Origin: Brasenia schreberi
Lineage: Eukaryota > Streptophyta > Magnoliopsida > Nymphaeales > Cabombaceae
DNA length: 64,000 bases
Reading direction: 5' to 3'
Assembly: GCA_036023115.1 (NCBI GenBank)
Contig: JAYKKT010000089.1
Location: forward strand, 15,184,501 to 15,248,500
Part shown: piece after piece, positions 23,421-35,310 of the stretch
Position numbering within the stretch: the first letter of the stretch is position 1
How the letters are laid out: every line of letters begins with the position of its first letter
Translations under genes and position numbers: made by a program
The notes under the pieces: model-generated
What the model was told of the DNA's origin: nothing
The model's database searches: none
What the model saw: the letters and a program-made list of their open reading frames with translations, nothing else

Positions 23421-26400
23421 CAGTGTAGGACTATCTTCGATCTGACGAGTTTTGAGGTCTTGTTTTGGACTTGTTTTGTTTTTGAATTTTCAAAGGTTTT
23501 GTAATTTTGTGAAATTATCATTTTACAAATATTTTGTGGGTTTGGTTCCCAATGTCCCATTTTCATTTATTTCTTTAAAGAAAATTGTTTGAAACCATCA
23601 TTTCTTTGCAGGCAAGTATTTGAAATGACAAACTTTTGTCAATTTGGCTTTGAGGGTAGAGTAGTTATTTTTTAGATTTTTTGTCAAAATTAAATTTTTT
23701 TAGGGGGGTGCAAAGTCTGATTTTCAGTCTCCTATAAAATTTTGGCGTGAAAATGGGTTCGTTTAAGATATCTTTATTTGAGAAAACCTTAAAAGACCTA
23801 TAACCATAATTTTTTTTGAAAAAGATAGAAATTCTAAAAAAACCAAATCTTTTGAGAAATTTTTGGGTGTTTATAGATGCCCCTCTTTGTCATTAAACAA
23901 ATTTATTTGGTTAATGGCAAAGAATAACAACTATAAATTTTTATTTTTTTGAATGCTAGAGTTTATTTAAGTTGAATCAAGATTTCATGAACTTTCCTAT
24001 TTTTGTGTTAAGGTATTCATTTCTGGGACTTAGGTTGTCCTAATTACGATTGGGGAAGAGGATTTCTAGCAAAAGTGATTCAACATGGACAGTAGCTGAC
24101 CAATGCGAGGATCATAGATGAATAATGTCATGTATGAACGCACATGGGCATGAGATGAATGTTGGAGATCTCTACGATTCATTTAGGGAGCTCCCATGAA
24201 AGTTGGCTACCTTAATTGGGGTGGCCTACATGTTCATTTGCTTAATGCCTTGGGTTTTGTAAAAATCATTTTTAAAAGATAATTTCTTTTTGTTTCTATA
24301 AAAAAGGACTTTCATTTGTTATATTTCCCTTCACTTTGGTTTTAACTTTCCATTACTTTGTAAAGGTTTTTATTGTTGGAAAAACTCAACAATATTTCAA
24401 AATTCCATTTTCCACATTACAAGGCCTAATCCTCAAACAAAACGAAATCCAAATTGGTAAGTTCTATTCCTAATTTAGAATTATAGTGATAAACTTTTTT
24501 TTTTAAGATAAGTTGTAAGGGTATGGGGAGAGTTCTCACGATTCCTTTTCAAGCATCCTGTGGTATAAGGAAAAACAAGGAAATGCTCTTTGAGTTTTGG
24601 CTTTTTTTTTCCTTTCTTTTGTAGAAGACCTCTATATTGGAGATTTATTTTCTTCCTTTCCTTCTTTTTCTCTTTTTCTTTTTGACAATTTTCTTTGAAG
24701 GGAACAAGATGGGGGAACAACTTATTCCTCTAGATACTCGGTCTAATCAAGTATACCCTATTTGATAATAGCACATATTATTTGAAAATATTTTGCTATT
24801 TTAGAATAGGTCCCATCTTGTAAAATAAGAACTTTTGAAATGTCATTTAATGATTTTCAAAATACTCCACTTTCATAGGGCATTAATTTCTAGTTAAGAG
24901 GCATATATTTGACTTGGTTCCTTCTTCAAGAAACAAAAGAAGATCCATTTGCGAAAATAATTTCAAAAAAATTTGTGATAGACACTAAACATAATATCTT
25001 TTAGATATTAGGCATTTATAGGGTCCACCAAGTTTCTTCCCTTGGTATCAATTAGCCAATATGTATCATTGGTTTTTGCCCCTTTTATGACATAGGGACT
25101 TTCCTACTTGGGATGCCACTTCTCAAAAGGATGTGGGCCTCTATGGGTGAATGATGTTCATGGGATGCATGACATGTAAAAATGTATTCTCATATAAGAT
25201 GACGGAGATACATGCTCAATGAAGTAATTAATGTTTTCAAGTCTTCATGAAAGGTGTTTAGAGAATGCAAGCTACATGCCCCTAGTTTAGAGAAGACAAT
25301 ATGGGCATTCACACTATGGCCGACCCTATTGTGGCATGTGATGAATGACAATTCAATGAGATGCATGAATGACTCATACATGGACTATCTTGGTTTTTGG
25401 CATGCCTTAGGAATATCCATGACATGATCCTAGCTTTTGATGCGTTTTGGGTTAGGTTTGATTCCTATATTGGTCACCTTCTTCAATGTTTGCCCAAGTT
25501 TAAAGTTTTATTCATTTTGTGAAAGTTCATGCAAATTGACATCACCCAAATCATCTCTATGGGGATTGACATTTTTTTGACAAATGGTTTTGGGTTTTCT
25601 CCTTTGAATTTTTTTGTATTTAGGTTTTTTTCTTTTTTTCAGACTTTTTGGACTTTAGAGATAACCTATATACAATATACAAAACCTGGAGTTAGCATCA
25701 TATCATGTCCAAGGAGGATCTGAGTGTTCGGGTGCATCAATGATGCGCACCTAGAGTTTGTTTTGGTTGATATTCTTATGATGGACCCTAGGTGTAACCC
25801 AATGTGCCCTAGGGGTGGTCGGTGTATGTGCATGCAAATGGAGAGCATATTTGATCCATTGCAAAATGAAAAGGTATGGATTCTAAGGGAAACCATGGTT
25901 GGTCCCTTGGTAGGTATGTGGAGGTTATGGAAAGTCATGGATGTAGGCTTGGATTTATGATGCAAACCTAGACTCAAAGGATTTTTTTATACATGGTAGG
26001 GTTAGTTGTATGTAAACACCCCAAAATCCCACGAATTTCTCAAAACCCATCTGGTTTTGTAAAAGCAGCCCCAAAGGGCTATTTTGAGTCTGGAAACCCA
26101 GGAGCCCTTCAGATAACCATGTATATATGTTTTAAACTTTATATTTCAAAAATACATAATATGGCTTTTGAAAACCCTTTGTAAAACATGTTTTGGAACC
26201 CCGAAGCAGCTTGGCCTAATCCAGACAGGACCAAGAGAGCTAAGAAGAGCCAGGAACCGGAGCACATGTCAAGCTCGGCACAACAACTCTTGTATCAAAT
26301 TCACACCCCTAGGATCTCGAACGTCCAAGACCCTGTTATTATTAAATCATCCTTTGAAGTCATCTCCGGAAGGCGAAAACAGAGGCGGACGATCATGTTG

Positions 26401-27249
26401 GCGAAGACCCAACGCAGACGGAGCACTGATGCTGTCAGGCCCCGCACAAACCGTTTGTTTTGAACACAGCTCGAAGGAGTCAAAGTTCAGTTTGGATTGG
26501 ATATGGACCATATATATCCAGATCCCAATCCAAACCCATGTATGGATTTGGATTTGGATTTGGATTCAAAAATCCAATCCAATATCCATATCCATGGCCC
26601 ACATCACCTTCTCATAAATGGAGGTGGGGCCCACTTGAAATTCATGTGGGATTATGGGCATGAGAGAGAGTGGGGGTGGATAAGATCAAGTGTGGTTGTA
26701 ATTAAGCTTGACTTGTGTGTCAAGTTTGGGGTTAATCATGTGGGTTAGCCTAATTAAGTGCGTTTAAGCTTATAATTAGCCAAAACCTAACCTAGGGCTG
26801 CTCCAACATGAAGTGGTTAAGGTCTATGGGCCATGCAAAGGGAGCTCCTTCACCTAAACCTAACCCAAAATACCTAATCCTAGCCTTCCACCCTAATCCG
26901 CCCCTAATCTGAGCCTAATCACCTAACCTACTTCCCTAATCCCGGCCTAATCCCAACCTAATCACCTAACCCACTTCCCTAATCCTTCCCTAAACCTAGG
27001 TTAATTTCCCTAAACCTAGCCTAATCCTAGCCTAATCACCTAACCTAGCTCACTAAACCTCACCCTAGAACCCACCCACCTAACCAAACCCTAAACCCCT
27101 AAACCACCCCTAGCCCACAACCTACCAAAACCATTTGTATTTAAAATATCTGGCCCTCCCCTTTCCAGCCCACCTTATCATCATACCACCCTACCTAAAC
27201 CACCTAACCACTACCCCAAACCCAGCCCTAACCGACCTAACCAAGCCCT

Positions 27250-27257
27250 ATATAAAC
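27250..27257 (+). promoter_or_regulatory. TATA box of the 26.0-29.2 kb LTR
   Basis: CCCTATATAAACCCC, mid-LTR as in the related copies. Confidence 0.65.
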
Positions 27258-28193
27258 CCCCCCCCTTGGGGGCGGGTTTTCCTATCTAGAAGCCGACCCA
27301 TTTTCCAGCCTCTCTCATCCCCTTCCATCCTCTCTCATCCACTCTCACCCCTTTCCAGCACCAGCCGGGCCTTCCACCTGCACCACCACCAGTCACCACC
27401 GTGCTCCAGCTGCTCCACCACACCCCAGCCGGCCAACCACCTGTCGCCACCCCGAGCTTCGGCCGAACCAGTTGCTCCACCACACCCGGCTGCTCCTCAA
27501 CCACCCGCTGCCTCCCATCATCCGGTTAGTACCCCATACACCACTCTACTTCTTCTTCACTCCCTCTCCACTCTCAGCCACCTGCACTACCACCAACTGC
27601 CCCACAGCCAGCCACTTGCTGCCACCCTTCTCACTCAGCCGAACCCATAGCATCCTAACTACCCGCCACTACCTAACCAACCTAGCTACACCCGGCTACC
27701 CCATCCAACTCCCTAAGAACTTCCCCTATCTAGTTCCCTTCCCTTAGTGCCATATTCCCCAACACTACACTCCCCCTAGTGACCTTACCTAGCCCCTTTA
27801 ATCCCACACGTCAAGGCAACACCCTTGCTAGCAGCCGGCCACCTTCAAGGCACCCGACAAGCACCCCTTGTCATTCAACCTCACGGAGCTCCCTTTTGCA
27901 GCCCAAGGCGAAGGCCAAGCCCACGCTCAAGCAAGGCATCTACGGACCAGCTACTAGTAAGTGCCTAACTCGGTCTTTAGTTGTATACTTGCTTGAGATT
28001 CAATTCGATACGGGGTTGTAATAACGGAGCATAGTCTCCCCCCGCTTGTAATAACGTGGCTTGGCACACCCACACACGTGCACTCTCTTAGTTGTGCACG
28101 ATTTTGAACACACACGGGCCTAATCCGCCCCTAATACATCAGTATATACATATACTTTCATTTTTGTAGGGTTTTGCTTAAGTTGGGTGCGTT

Positions 28194-28610
28194 GTCTTTC
28201 AATTCCAGCACTCACACACATTGAGCCTTCGCTCTTATTTGAAAGACCCAAGTAAGGGCCGACCTATACTATTTGGGTTTCATTTCATGTCGTGTGTGTA
28301 AGTCTTTCAATTCAAGCACTCTCACACACATTGAGCTTTTGCTCTTACTCCCAAGACCTTAGTCAAGGCCTATCGCAATTATATTTGGGTTTAATTTCAT
28401 GTCGTGTGCGTAGTACTTCAATTCAAGCACTCTCACACACATTGAGCTTTCGCTCTTACTCCCAAGACCTTAGTCAAGGCCATACTGCAATTTATATTTG
28501 GGTTTAATTTCATGTCGTGTGTGTAAGTCTTTCAATTCAAGCACGCACCCACATTGAGCCTTCGCTCTTATTTGCAAGACCCGAGTAAGGGCTCATATAC
28601 ATACTCTATA
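28194..28610 (+). repeat. Tandem array, four units of 108-115 bp
   Basis: Units start at about 28194, 28302, 28413 and 28527. Each opens GTCTTTCAATTCAAGCACTC (unit 3 GTACTTC) and holds CACACATTGAGC..TCGCTCTTA and ATTTGGGTTTAATTTCATG. The last unit is truncated. Confidence 0.9.
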
Positions 28611-29546
28611 TACATATCTTCCTTCGGCATTTAATTTACAAGTCATTTCCCTTCGGTTATTTCCCTTCAGTATTGTCTTTACATTCGGGTTTTCCCTTTG
28701 GAGTAGCGTGAGTTTGCATTGCATCTACGCCATACCATGAGGTAAGACGCATATTGCATCAAAGCGAGCCCCGCTCGAATTCGCCCATGTAGTGGAGTGT
28801 TCATAACACACAAACTAGGTAGCCCGAAAAGGGATAAAAGGAAAGACTTAGGCACGTGCAAATCCACGTGATCTAAAATATGCAATCGCATCTAAAAGAC
28901 CCGAATTAGACACCTCGAACCGCTTCGTAGGCTTTCTATCCCAAAACTTGATTTTTGCAAAGCGTACAAACTGACCCTTGCGTATCGGTGCAAGAAGGTC
29001 TGTGACGACAAGAGCTCACTTGCTCACAATCGCCACGATTAGAAGTCAGTTTTCAATATATCTTCGCTAGCTTAGGTAAGCTAGCTGGCACGCCCTGTTT
29101 GCATAAATAGGCCTTAGACGCACGAGAGGATCCACTCCAAACCCTGAAAAGGTGAGAGGCGGGGATTTTTTCGCGCGTCTACAGTGTACCTAGGATATCG
29201 ATGTATACCTTAGGAGTAACCATGCCTATCAAGTTTTGAATTTTATTTTCATTTTGTTTTTCACTTTGAAATTCTTTTTGTTGGTACGGGACATTCGGTG
29301 CACCTTGAAAATCTACATTTTTTGGTACATTGAGTGGGCTTGTGGGTGCATGAGTGTGATTTGGCTCATGGAATGGACATGAATGATTTACAAATCCTAC
29401 ACTAAGAAAGAGAGGATCAAGTTGGGAGTTTTGGAGGGGAATGAGTTTCAGATAAACCTTTTTCGAGCGAATACCTTTTCATGGTGAGAGCAAACTTCAT
29501 TGTAGGCGTGCTGAAGCGACTCAATCTCATGCGTGGCTTCGATCTC

Positions 29547-29975
29547 TCACTGCTTTGCTAGGTCTTGAATTTCATCCTCCAAGCTTATGTGTGTGCAACA
29601 CTCATCCTCCTTTGTATGTGTTTCTTTGGGAGGGAAAACCTTCAAAGTATGTGAAGTGGTGCTCATGAGAATGGAACCCATCAGATCACATGTTTTTAAA
29701 AATTTTTGGATGGCTTGTGTGAAGAGAACCTCATGCCCCTCTCTACTTGTGTGCCTAGGAATGTAGATTCCTTTTTCTTTGTTTTTTTTTTGAATTTTCA
29801 CTTTCAATTTCCACAATTTCATCATTTTCATTTTTAATTGTTTTTTATTTTTTGAAGTTTTTCTAGATTTTTTGGATTTTTCAAATATAATTCTTTTTTG
29901 GATTTTCAATGGACAAAGGGGTTTTGGAAAGTGGGTGACTAGCAAGGTTAGGAAGAGATGGTTTAATTCGAACAC
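29547..29975 (-). pseudogene. Hypothetical ORF in the element interior
   Basis: A 142-codon open frame. The first half is Lys/Asn/Met-rich and reflects the T-rich plus strand. The second half (about residues 68-140) looks less biased, with REGHEVLFTQAIQKFLKTCD and KEDECCTHISLEDEIQDLAKQ, and could be a coiled gag remnant. It lies about 90 bp downstream of the 67-codon frame at 30267-30064 in the same orientation. I recognise no family, and there is no evidence that it is a host gene. Confidence 0.3.
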
Positions 29976-30063
29976 TTGCTACATTTGTGACCTCACATCC
30001 TTCATTAGATTTTGGGGTCAGTTTGGTTTTTTGGGCATGGTTTCTCTCTCTATAGACCTGAGA

Positions 30064-30267
30064 TTATTTCTCATGAGAACAATGTACCATGGCCTCTTGG
30101 CTTAGGGCAACAATTTTCCTTTTGATTTGTATCTCTCTTAACTCTCTTTTTAGAGAGGCAATTCTATCTTCCTGAATTTGAGAAGACTTTTTTGTGGTTT
30201 TTGGAAACCGATCTATGGAACTTGATAAGGCTTCACTTGACACAACCCTAGCTGAACCCTTTGACAT
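30064..30267 (-). pseudogene. Small N-terminal gag-like ORF
   Basis: 67 codons, the first open frame (starting MSKGSARVVSSEALSSSIDR) about 150 bp inside the 5' LTR. It has a heptad-like acidic/basic stretch (QEDRIASLKRELREIQIKRK) suggesting a coiled coil. Position and content fit the N-terminus of an element gag-type protein. It ends early, in a T-rich decayed stretch. Confidence 0.4.
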
Positions 30268-32036
30268 TGTTGGAAAATTTTAGATTTTTGACCAAGTTTT
30301 TTGTAAGAGTTTAAAACAAGGTTTTGGAATTGATTTGTTTCCAAAGAAGGTCACCGGATCAAAATAACTTTTCTAAGACCCAAGTCCCACCTGGCGTGCA
30401 TTTTTTTTGTACATGTAAATAAAATTTCTAGTCTATGGATCAACTTGAAATCTGATCTACAAAAAAAAGCGTCAGCATGCCATCAAGTTTTCTAAAACTT
30501 GGAAAATTGATTTTCCAACTTCTTTGGTGATTGTGGATAAGTGGGCTTTTATCATCGTAGGCCTTCTTGAATTGATACTCAAGGGTTAGCCTAGATGCAT
30601 GAAAAAGTGTCTTGTGATCCCGTAAGTTTTTGAAAGAAATATTCAATTAAAATACTTTTCAAAATCGTGTGATCATTCCCTTGACAAGATCAAATTCACT
30701 TTTGAAAAATAGAACTAATCTTGTTTCTAGAGGCAAGTGTTTCTAATTCTTTTTATATTTTATGGGATTCCAAAAATCCCAAAAAATTTACCTATTCTAG
30801 GCCCAGATGTCAAGTTTATTAAAATATTTTTGTTTTGATTTTGATTCTAAGAATAAGCCGAATTAAATTCGTGAAGTTCCTAGCCTTTGAACTCGGGACA
30901 GACTTTGTGACAGAAATACAAAGACTTAGAAAAATGCATGCATCTCTGCATGTAAACTTAGAATTTAATGAAATTTATCAAGTTAAAAATCTATAAAAAT
31001 CAGCTTTCCAATGAAACCATTTTCAAAATTTTTAGATAACTACAATAGAGTTAGGGGAGTTTTACCCAGGCTCTGTTGTATGATATGCAGTGGAATCATG
31101 TTTTATCTCGGTTTTCTATAATTTTATTTACGACCTTACCCGATCCTAAAATTCTTTAACATTTTATAGTGGGTTGGGTTGTCCAGTATGCAAGTAAGGT
31201 GTAGACCAATTTTCAGAATTTTTCATTCAAACATTAGGGCTATAAAATTCAATAATCAAACAGAAGCAAAATGCTGAAAACAAAGTTTTTTGTTTTAGCA
31301 GTCTAATGAATGCATACGATTGATCTTTAATGGTTTAGTGATCTTTCAAATAAATTTTGGTTGAGGACTTGTGTTCGTTTGCAGAGAAACTCATTTACAT
31401 ATGAATTCCGGGGGTGATCTATCTCGAGAAGGAAAGCTCACTTGTAAAACATATGTGATCATAATCCAGTGTCCGCCCTCACACAATCTTATTAACCTTT
31501 AATATACCATAAAAGCGATTTACACACTCATATCATTGCATGTAAAACTTGGGTGCTAATGCCCCTGTTATAGCTTCATATTTTATTAGAGAGGAAGTTC
31601 GATAATCAAGAAAAATTATTATATATCTTAAGCATAAAAGAAATTAGAGAGTATAAGGTACAATATATATTGAGTTAAATACAACCAATAATCAAACAAG
31701 TAATGGACAATCTTACTGGTTGTTTTAGATGAAAATTTACAACAATTCCCCTCAAATATTACAATACTTTGAGAGACAATTATCCCTTAACTACAACATG
31801 AATTAAATGAAATTGAAGAAAGTAAGAAGAGAAGGGAGAAATCGACCTTGATTGAAGACCTTAGATGATAGAGTTGGCCAATGACTTGGGGGTAGCACCT
31901 CCTCCTCTTGGGGTGATCTCCTCCTTCTTCCTCTCCTCTCCTCTCCTCTCTCTCTCTTTCTCTCTCACTTTGTTTGGATTTTCTCTCTTGGTTTTTCTCT
32001 TTGATTCTCTTCCCTCAAACCAGCCTCCCAAGGCCT

Positions 32037-32046
32037 CTATTTATAT
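32037..32046 (-). promoter_or_regulatory. TATA box of the host 5' LTR
   Basis: Minus-strand ATATAAATAGAGGCC, followed downstream by a GA-rich leader (plus-strand CTCTCCTCTCC at about 31925-31970). Confidence 0.6.
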
Positions 32047-32176
32047 CCTTCAAGGGAATCCTCTAGAGAAATCTAGTGATTCCATGGGTTGGGCATGGAG
32101 CTTAATGCTTGACCCAAGTTTGATTTCATCCAATGTGGGGTTGCTGGTTGCATGGCTTCATATGGGAGCACATAGG

Positions 32177-34390
32177 TGTAGATGTGAAAATTTTACTCCA
32201 AGTCTATGTAGAGACTTAAAGTCATCTTTTCAAAACTACTTCTTGCGCAAGCGTGCCAGCTAGTTTCCAAAACTAGCAAAGTTTATAAATCTGACTTGTT
32301 TGGTGATTGCAGCTAAGCGAGATCTTTTCACTTTAGTCATTCTTCAATTGATGCTCAAGAGTTAACCTAAGCACTTTGAGGATTTGTAGGTGAGACTTCA
32401 AATTCACTTCAAAAGAAACTTGAGAAAACGTGAATCAACTTGTGCACCAATTGTTTTGGAAGATAAGATTTCATCAAGTGCTGAAAAACATAAACTAGTT
32501 CTATTTAGACCTTGATTTCCGATTTTATTTCAATACCTTCCAAATTTTCAAAAAATCATGAATTTAATAGTGATCAGACCTTGTGTGGAACTTCCAAAAC
32601 TATTTTTGTTTTTATTTTTGGGGGCTATGATATTAAAAAATTAAATCGGGAAAGTATCTCTGCTTAGACACTCGAAACTATTCTATCACAGAAATACAAA
32701 GACCCAAAGATAATTCCGCATCTCAGTGCTTTGAGATCTGATTTTAGTGCAATTGGTCTTGCTAGAAAGCTATGGATATTAGATTTCCAATGAACTAAGT
32801 TTCACCTAATTTGGATAATTACAAATAGAGTTATAGGATAATTACCCAAGCTCTATTGTAGGAAAACGGTATTGACAGAAACGTTTCAAGATTTTTTCTA
32901 ATCTTACACACCTTTTATTATGTAGTTGCATAGCCTTAAAATTTTTGAAAATTTTAGTACAAGTGGGCTTGTGTGTGCAGATATTGCATGCCAAATTTCA
33001 AGTTGATCGGAGTAGCAGTTTAGCAATGAAAAATAAAGCAATCAATGTATGTGGGAATGCTAAAATTAGATTTTCTGGTTTTTACAACATACGTGATGCA
33101 AACTCACCCGAATTTAAATTGCAACAACACAACATCCCAAAGTAAATTGTTAAAGGGAAAGGAATAAAAATATATAGATTAGCTTAAGTATAGAGGTGAT
33201 TAGGAGATATAGAATGTTTATAACATATAGAGAGGTAGAATCAAGAACACAAACAATTAGAGTGCATAAACCAGAATCGAAAATTTGCAGCATATCTACT
33301 TCTTATTACATCATGGGGAGAGACAATGTTCTATTAATACAACCCCTTTTGAATTGAATGTGAAGAAGAGAATAGGGATGAATGATGGATGAGGAATACT
33401 TACTTGATTCCTTCTAGAAAACGGCTCACAATAGAAGCCCATGGCCCTCACTTTCCCTTTCTTTTCTCTCTTTTTCTCACTCTAACTCTCTAACTCTTCC
33501 AGCCCTTGCCTATCTTTCTACACTCCTTCTCTCTCTCTCAAACCTTTCCCTAGAGGAAGCTCACGAAATCCCAGCCTAAGGTGCAACTCCTTCAATCTCC
33601 AATGCCCCCAAGCCCTCCAAGATGGAATTCAATGCCCAATCGTCTCCCCCGCCCCCTTGGCCTCTATTTATAGGCCAAGGGGGGCCTCTTCTAGGCCCTT
33701 CTTTGGGGTGACCCAAACCCAACCCCACTTTGATCTTCACGTGGCCATGTGGTCCCCTTTAGTCAAAGCTGAACCAACTTCATGTGGGCTGGTTCTTGGT
33801 TTAAGTCATGTGCACCTAGGCATGGCCGGTTGAGACTAGGTGCCTTCCAATACAACCTGTTGCCTTCAACGTGGCGTTGTTTTCCTTGTGGCTCATCCCA
33901 TTTGATCAAGGCTAGGTAATGGGGTTTCAATTGTAGTTTAGCCAAAGAATGTAGGGTGGACATGGTTGGGATAAGTCCAATTTGGTTGAGTTAAGGTCAC
34001 TTGATTAGAGATAGGTCATGAGTCATGGTTAGCCTAGGTGAATCAAGTCTAGGTCTTAGTCAAATTCAACTAGGTTTAGGTTGTGAGGCTATCCACTTGA
34101 CTTGATGAAGATGTGCCTTAACTCGGTTTTATCCATTTCCTTACTCAATGGCTTGACTTTCGCGAACTTGATCTCGGCTTGAAGCAGGCTTTGCTCAACT
34201 GTCGCCTTGATCTTTGCCTGATTTGTTTATATCCTCTGGGCCTTATCCCTTCAGCTTTAATTTGAACATCTTTATCTTTAAAATCTTTATTTTAAAGAAT
34301 AAAAAATTTCACTTTAAAGTAGAGGTTTTAAGACAAGCTGGTTTTCGAAATTGAAAGTGTTTTTATAAAAAATTATTCAGGGTGTTTACA
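32177..34390 (-). mobile_element. Solo LTR, minus strand, TSD ATAGG
   Basis: 2,214 bp, left end TGTAGATGTG and right end GGTGTTTACA (minus strand: TGTAAACACC ... CATCTACA). Exact duplications ATAGG at 32172-32176 and 34391-34395. The empty-site version, GGGAGCACATAGGGCACATG, is present in the paralogous LTR near 22225. It carries a minus-strand TATA (33665-33672) and the shared U5 box (32335-32372), but not the 34-bp U3 array. Confidence 0.9.
33665..33672 (-). promoter_or_regulatory. TATA box of the 32.2-34.4 kb LTR
   Basis: Minus strand CCTATAAATAGAGGCC. Plus-strand CT-rich tract at about 33440-33545 marks the purine-rich leader. Confidence 0.6.
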
Positions 34391-35199
34391 ATAGGGCACA
34401 TGGACGTCCCTCTCTTGGTCAAGGTGAGTTTGGTGCGGCGTGCCCAAGCAATGGCTTTGGTGTGGTTTGCAGTCTGTGACTTAATCACTTAGCCTTGGGC
34501 CTTGACTTGCAGTCCATGACTTGATCACTTATCCTTGGCCTTGACTTGCAACCCTAGGCTAGATGCAACCCACCCCTTGCTTGGTTCAGCTAGGGTCTTG
34601 ATGACTCTTTGGTGCAACTCGTCACTTGGTGTACGAATGGGCCCTTGGTTCCATTGACTTTGACCCAGCCTAGGCATGTGCTGACTGAGTATATCCTGGT
34701 TCAATCGAATTGTGCTTGATCATGCACCCATCTTGTTTGATTTTGGGCTTGATTGTGTGCCCATCGTGGGTTGATTTGAATTGGGCTTAGATGCATGCGC
34801 CGCCCATCTTGAACTTGAGTTTAACTTAGGCTTGATCAGGATCCTATTTTTGACTTGGTTTTGGGTTTGATCATAAGCCCATCTTTGATTTGGTTTTGGG
34901 ATTGATCAGAATCTTGGCATGTATGGTTTTGGTCCATTACAGGAGTTACATTTCTTCAAACTTAATTCCTTCCATGCGAACCTTTTCATCCTAGCCTCTC
35001 GAGATTCTGCTTCACTTGATTATCTTTTCAGGTAAGATTTATGATTTCAATCTTCAAAACCATTTTAAGATATATTTGAAAACATTGAGTTTTAACGAAA
35101 TCCTCAAATATTTTTTTTTGGAGTACAACAGACGCTCATCCCAGTGTTTGTTTGCATGAGTGACCTACTTTCGCTTTATGAGTTAGTCTTTACCGTCTT

Positions 35200-35310
35200 G
35201 ACCACTTTAACCCTTTGATGGGTTTAGGGTCTCGAACCACTTTAACCTTTTGATGAGTGTAGGGTCTTGAACCACTTTAACCCTTGGGTGTACGATCTTG
35301 GACCACTTTA
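35200..35310 (-). repeat. U3 minisatellite of the host 5' LTR
   Basis: About three units of CACTTTAACCCTTTGATGGG + TTTAGGGTCTCGAAC, equivalent to the arrays at 18674-18810 and 23290-23420. Confidence 0.8.

Larger units (their letters stand above)
17744..23875 (-). mobile_element. 3' LTR of the host element, split by an insertion
   Basis: Two pieces, 17744-18236 and 21390-23875 (about 2.98 kb together), align end to end with the LTR at 30414-35695. The break point reads ACTCTATGATAG, then the insertion, then AAATACAAAAGCTTAG; the intact paralog near 30905-30935 reads ACTTTGTGACAGAAATACAA. A minus-strand TATA (TTATAAATAG) lies at about 22087-22096, followed downstream by a GA-rich leader. Confidence 0.85.
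26011..29183 (+). mobile_element. Solo LTR, plus strand, TSD TTGTA/GTGTA
   Basis: 3,173 bp with canonical TGTAAACACC start and GCGCGTCTACA end. The flanking 5-mers TTGTA (26006-26010) and GTGTA (29184-29188) differ at one base. U3 is full of CCTAA/CCCTAAACC words (26760-27130). A TATATAAA box at 27250-27257 is followed by a C/T-rich leader. A TTGTAATAACGGAGCATAGT block (about 28016) matches the same block in the other LTRs. Then comes a tandem array of about 110 bp (28194-28610) and the shared U5 box (28966-29000). Sequence is better preserved and more GC-rich than its neighbours, suggesting a younger insertion of a related family. Confidence 0.85.
23876..30413 (-). mobile_element. Interior of the host element, no pol domains
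   Basis: About 3.4 kb after removing the LTR at 26011-29183. It runs (minus strand) from the end of the 5' LTR at 30413 to the purine tract AAAGAGGGGCATC at 23876-23888. Two short gag-side open frames exist (30267-30064 and 29975-29547). No protease, RT, RNase H or integrase signature was seen. The remainder is T-rich with poly-purine or poly-pyrimidine stretches (for example around 24600-24690). The primer binding site next to 30413 (ATGCACGCCAGGTGGGACTT on the minus strand) is plausible, but I cannot assign a tRNA. Confidence 0.6.

Noticed and set aside
25666..25977. 103-codon minus-strand frame in the retroelement interior
   Set aside because: No RT, protease or integrase motif; on the opposite strand a similar-length frame is open too, so it is likely chance.
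26760..27130. Interstitial telomere
   Set aside because: The CCTAA words are irregular and lie inside a defined LTR, so it is reported as U3 composition rather than a telomere tract.
27135..27650. 171-codon Pro/His/Ser-rich open frame
   Set aside because: It lies in the C/T-rich leader downstream of the TATA box of an LTR; composition explains its openness.
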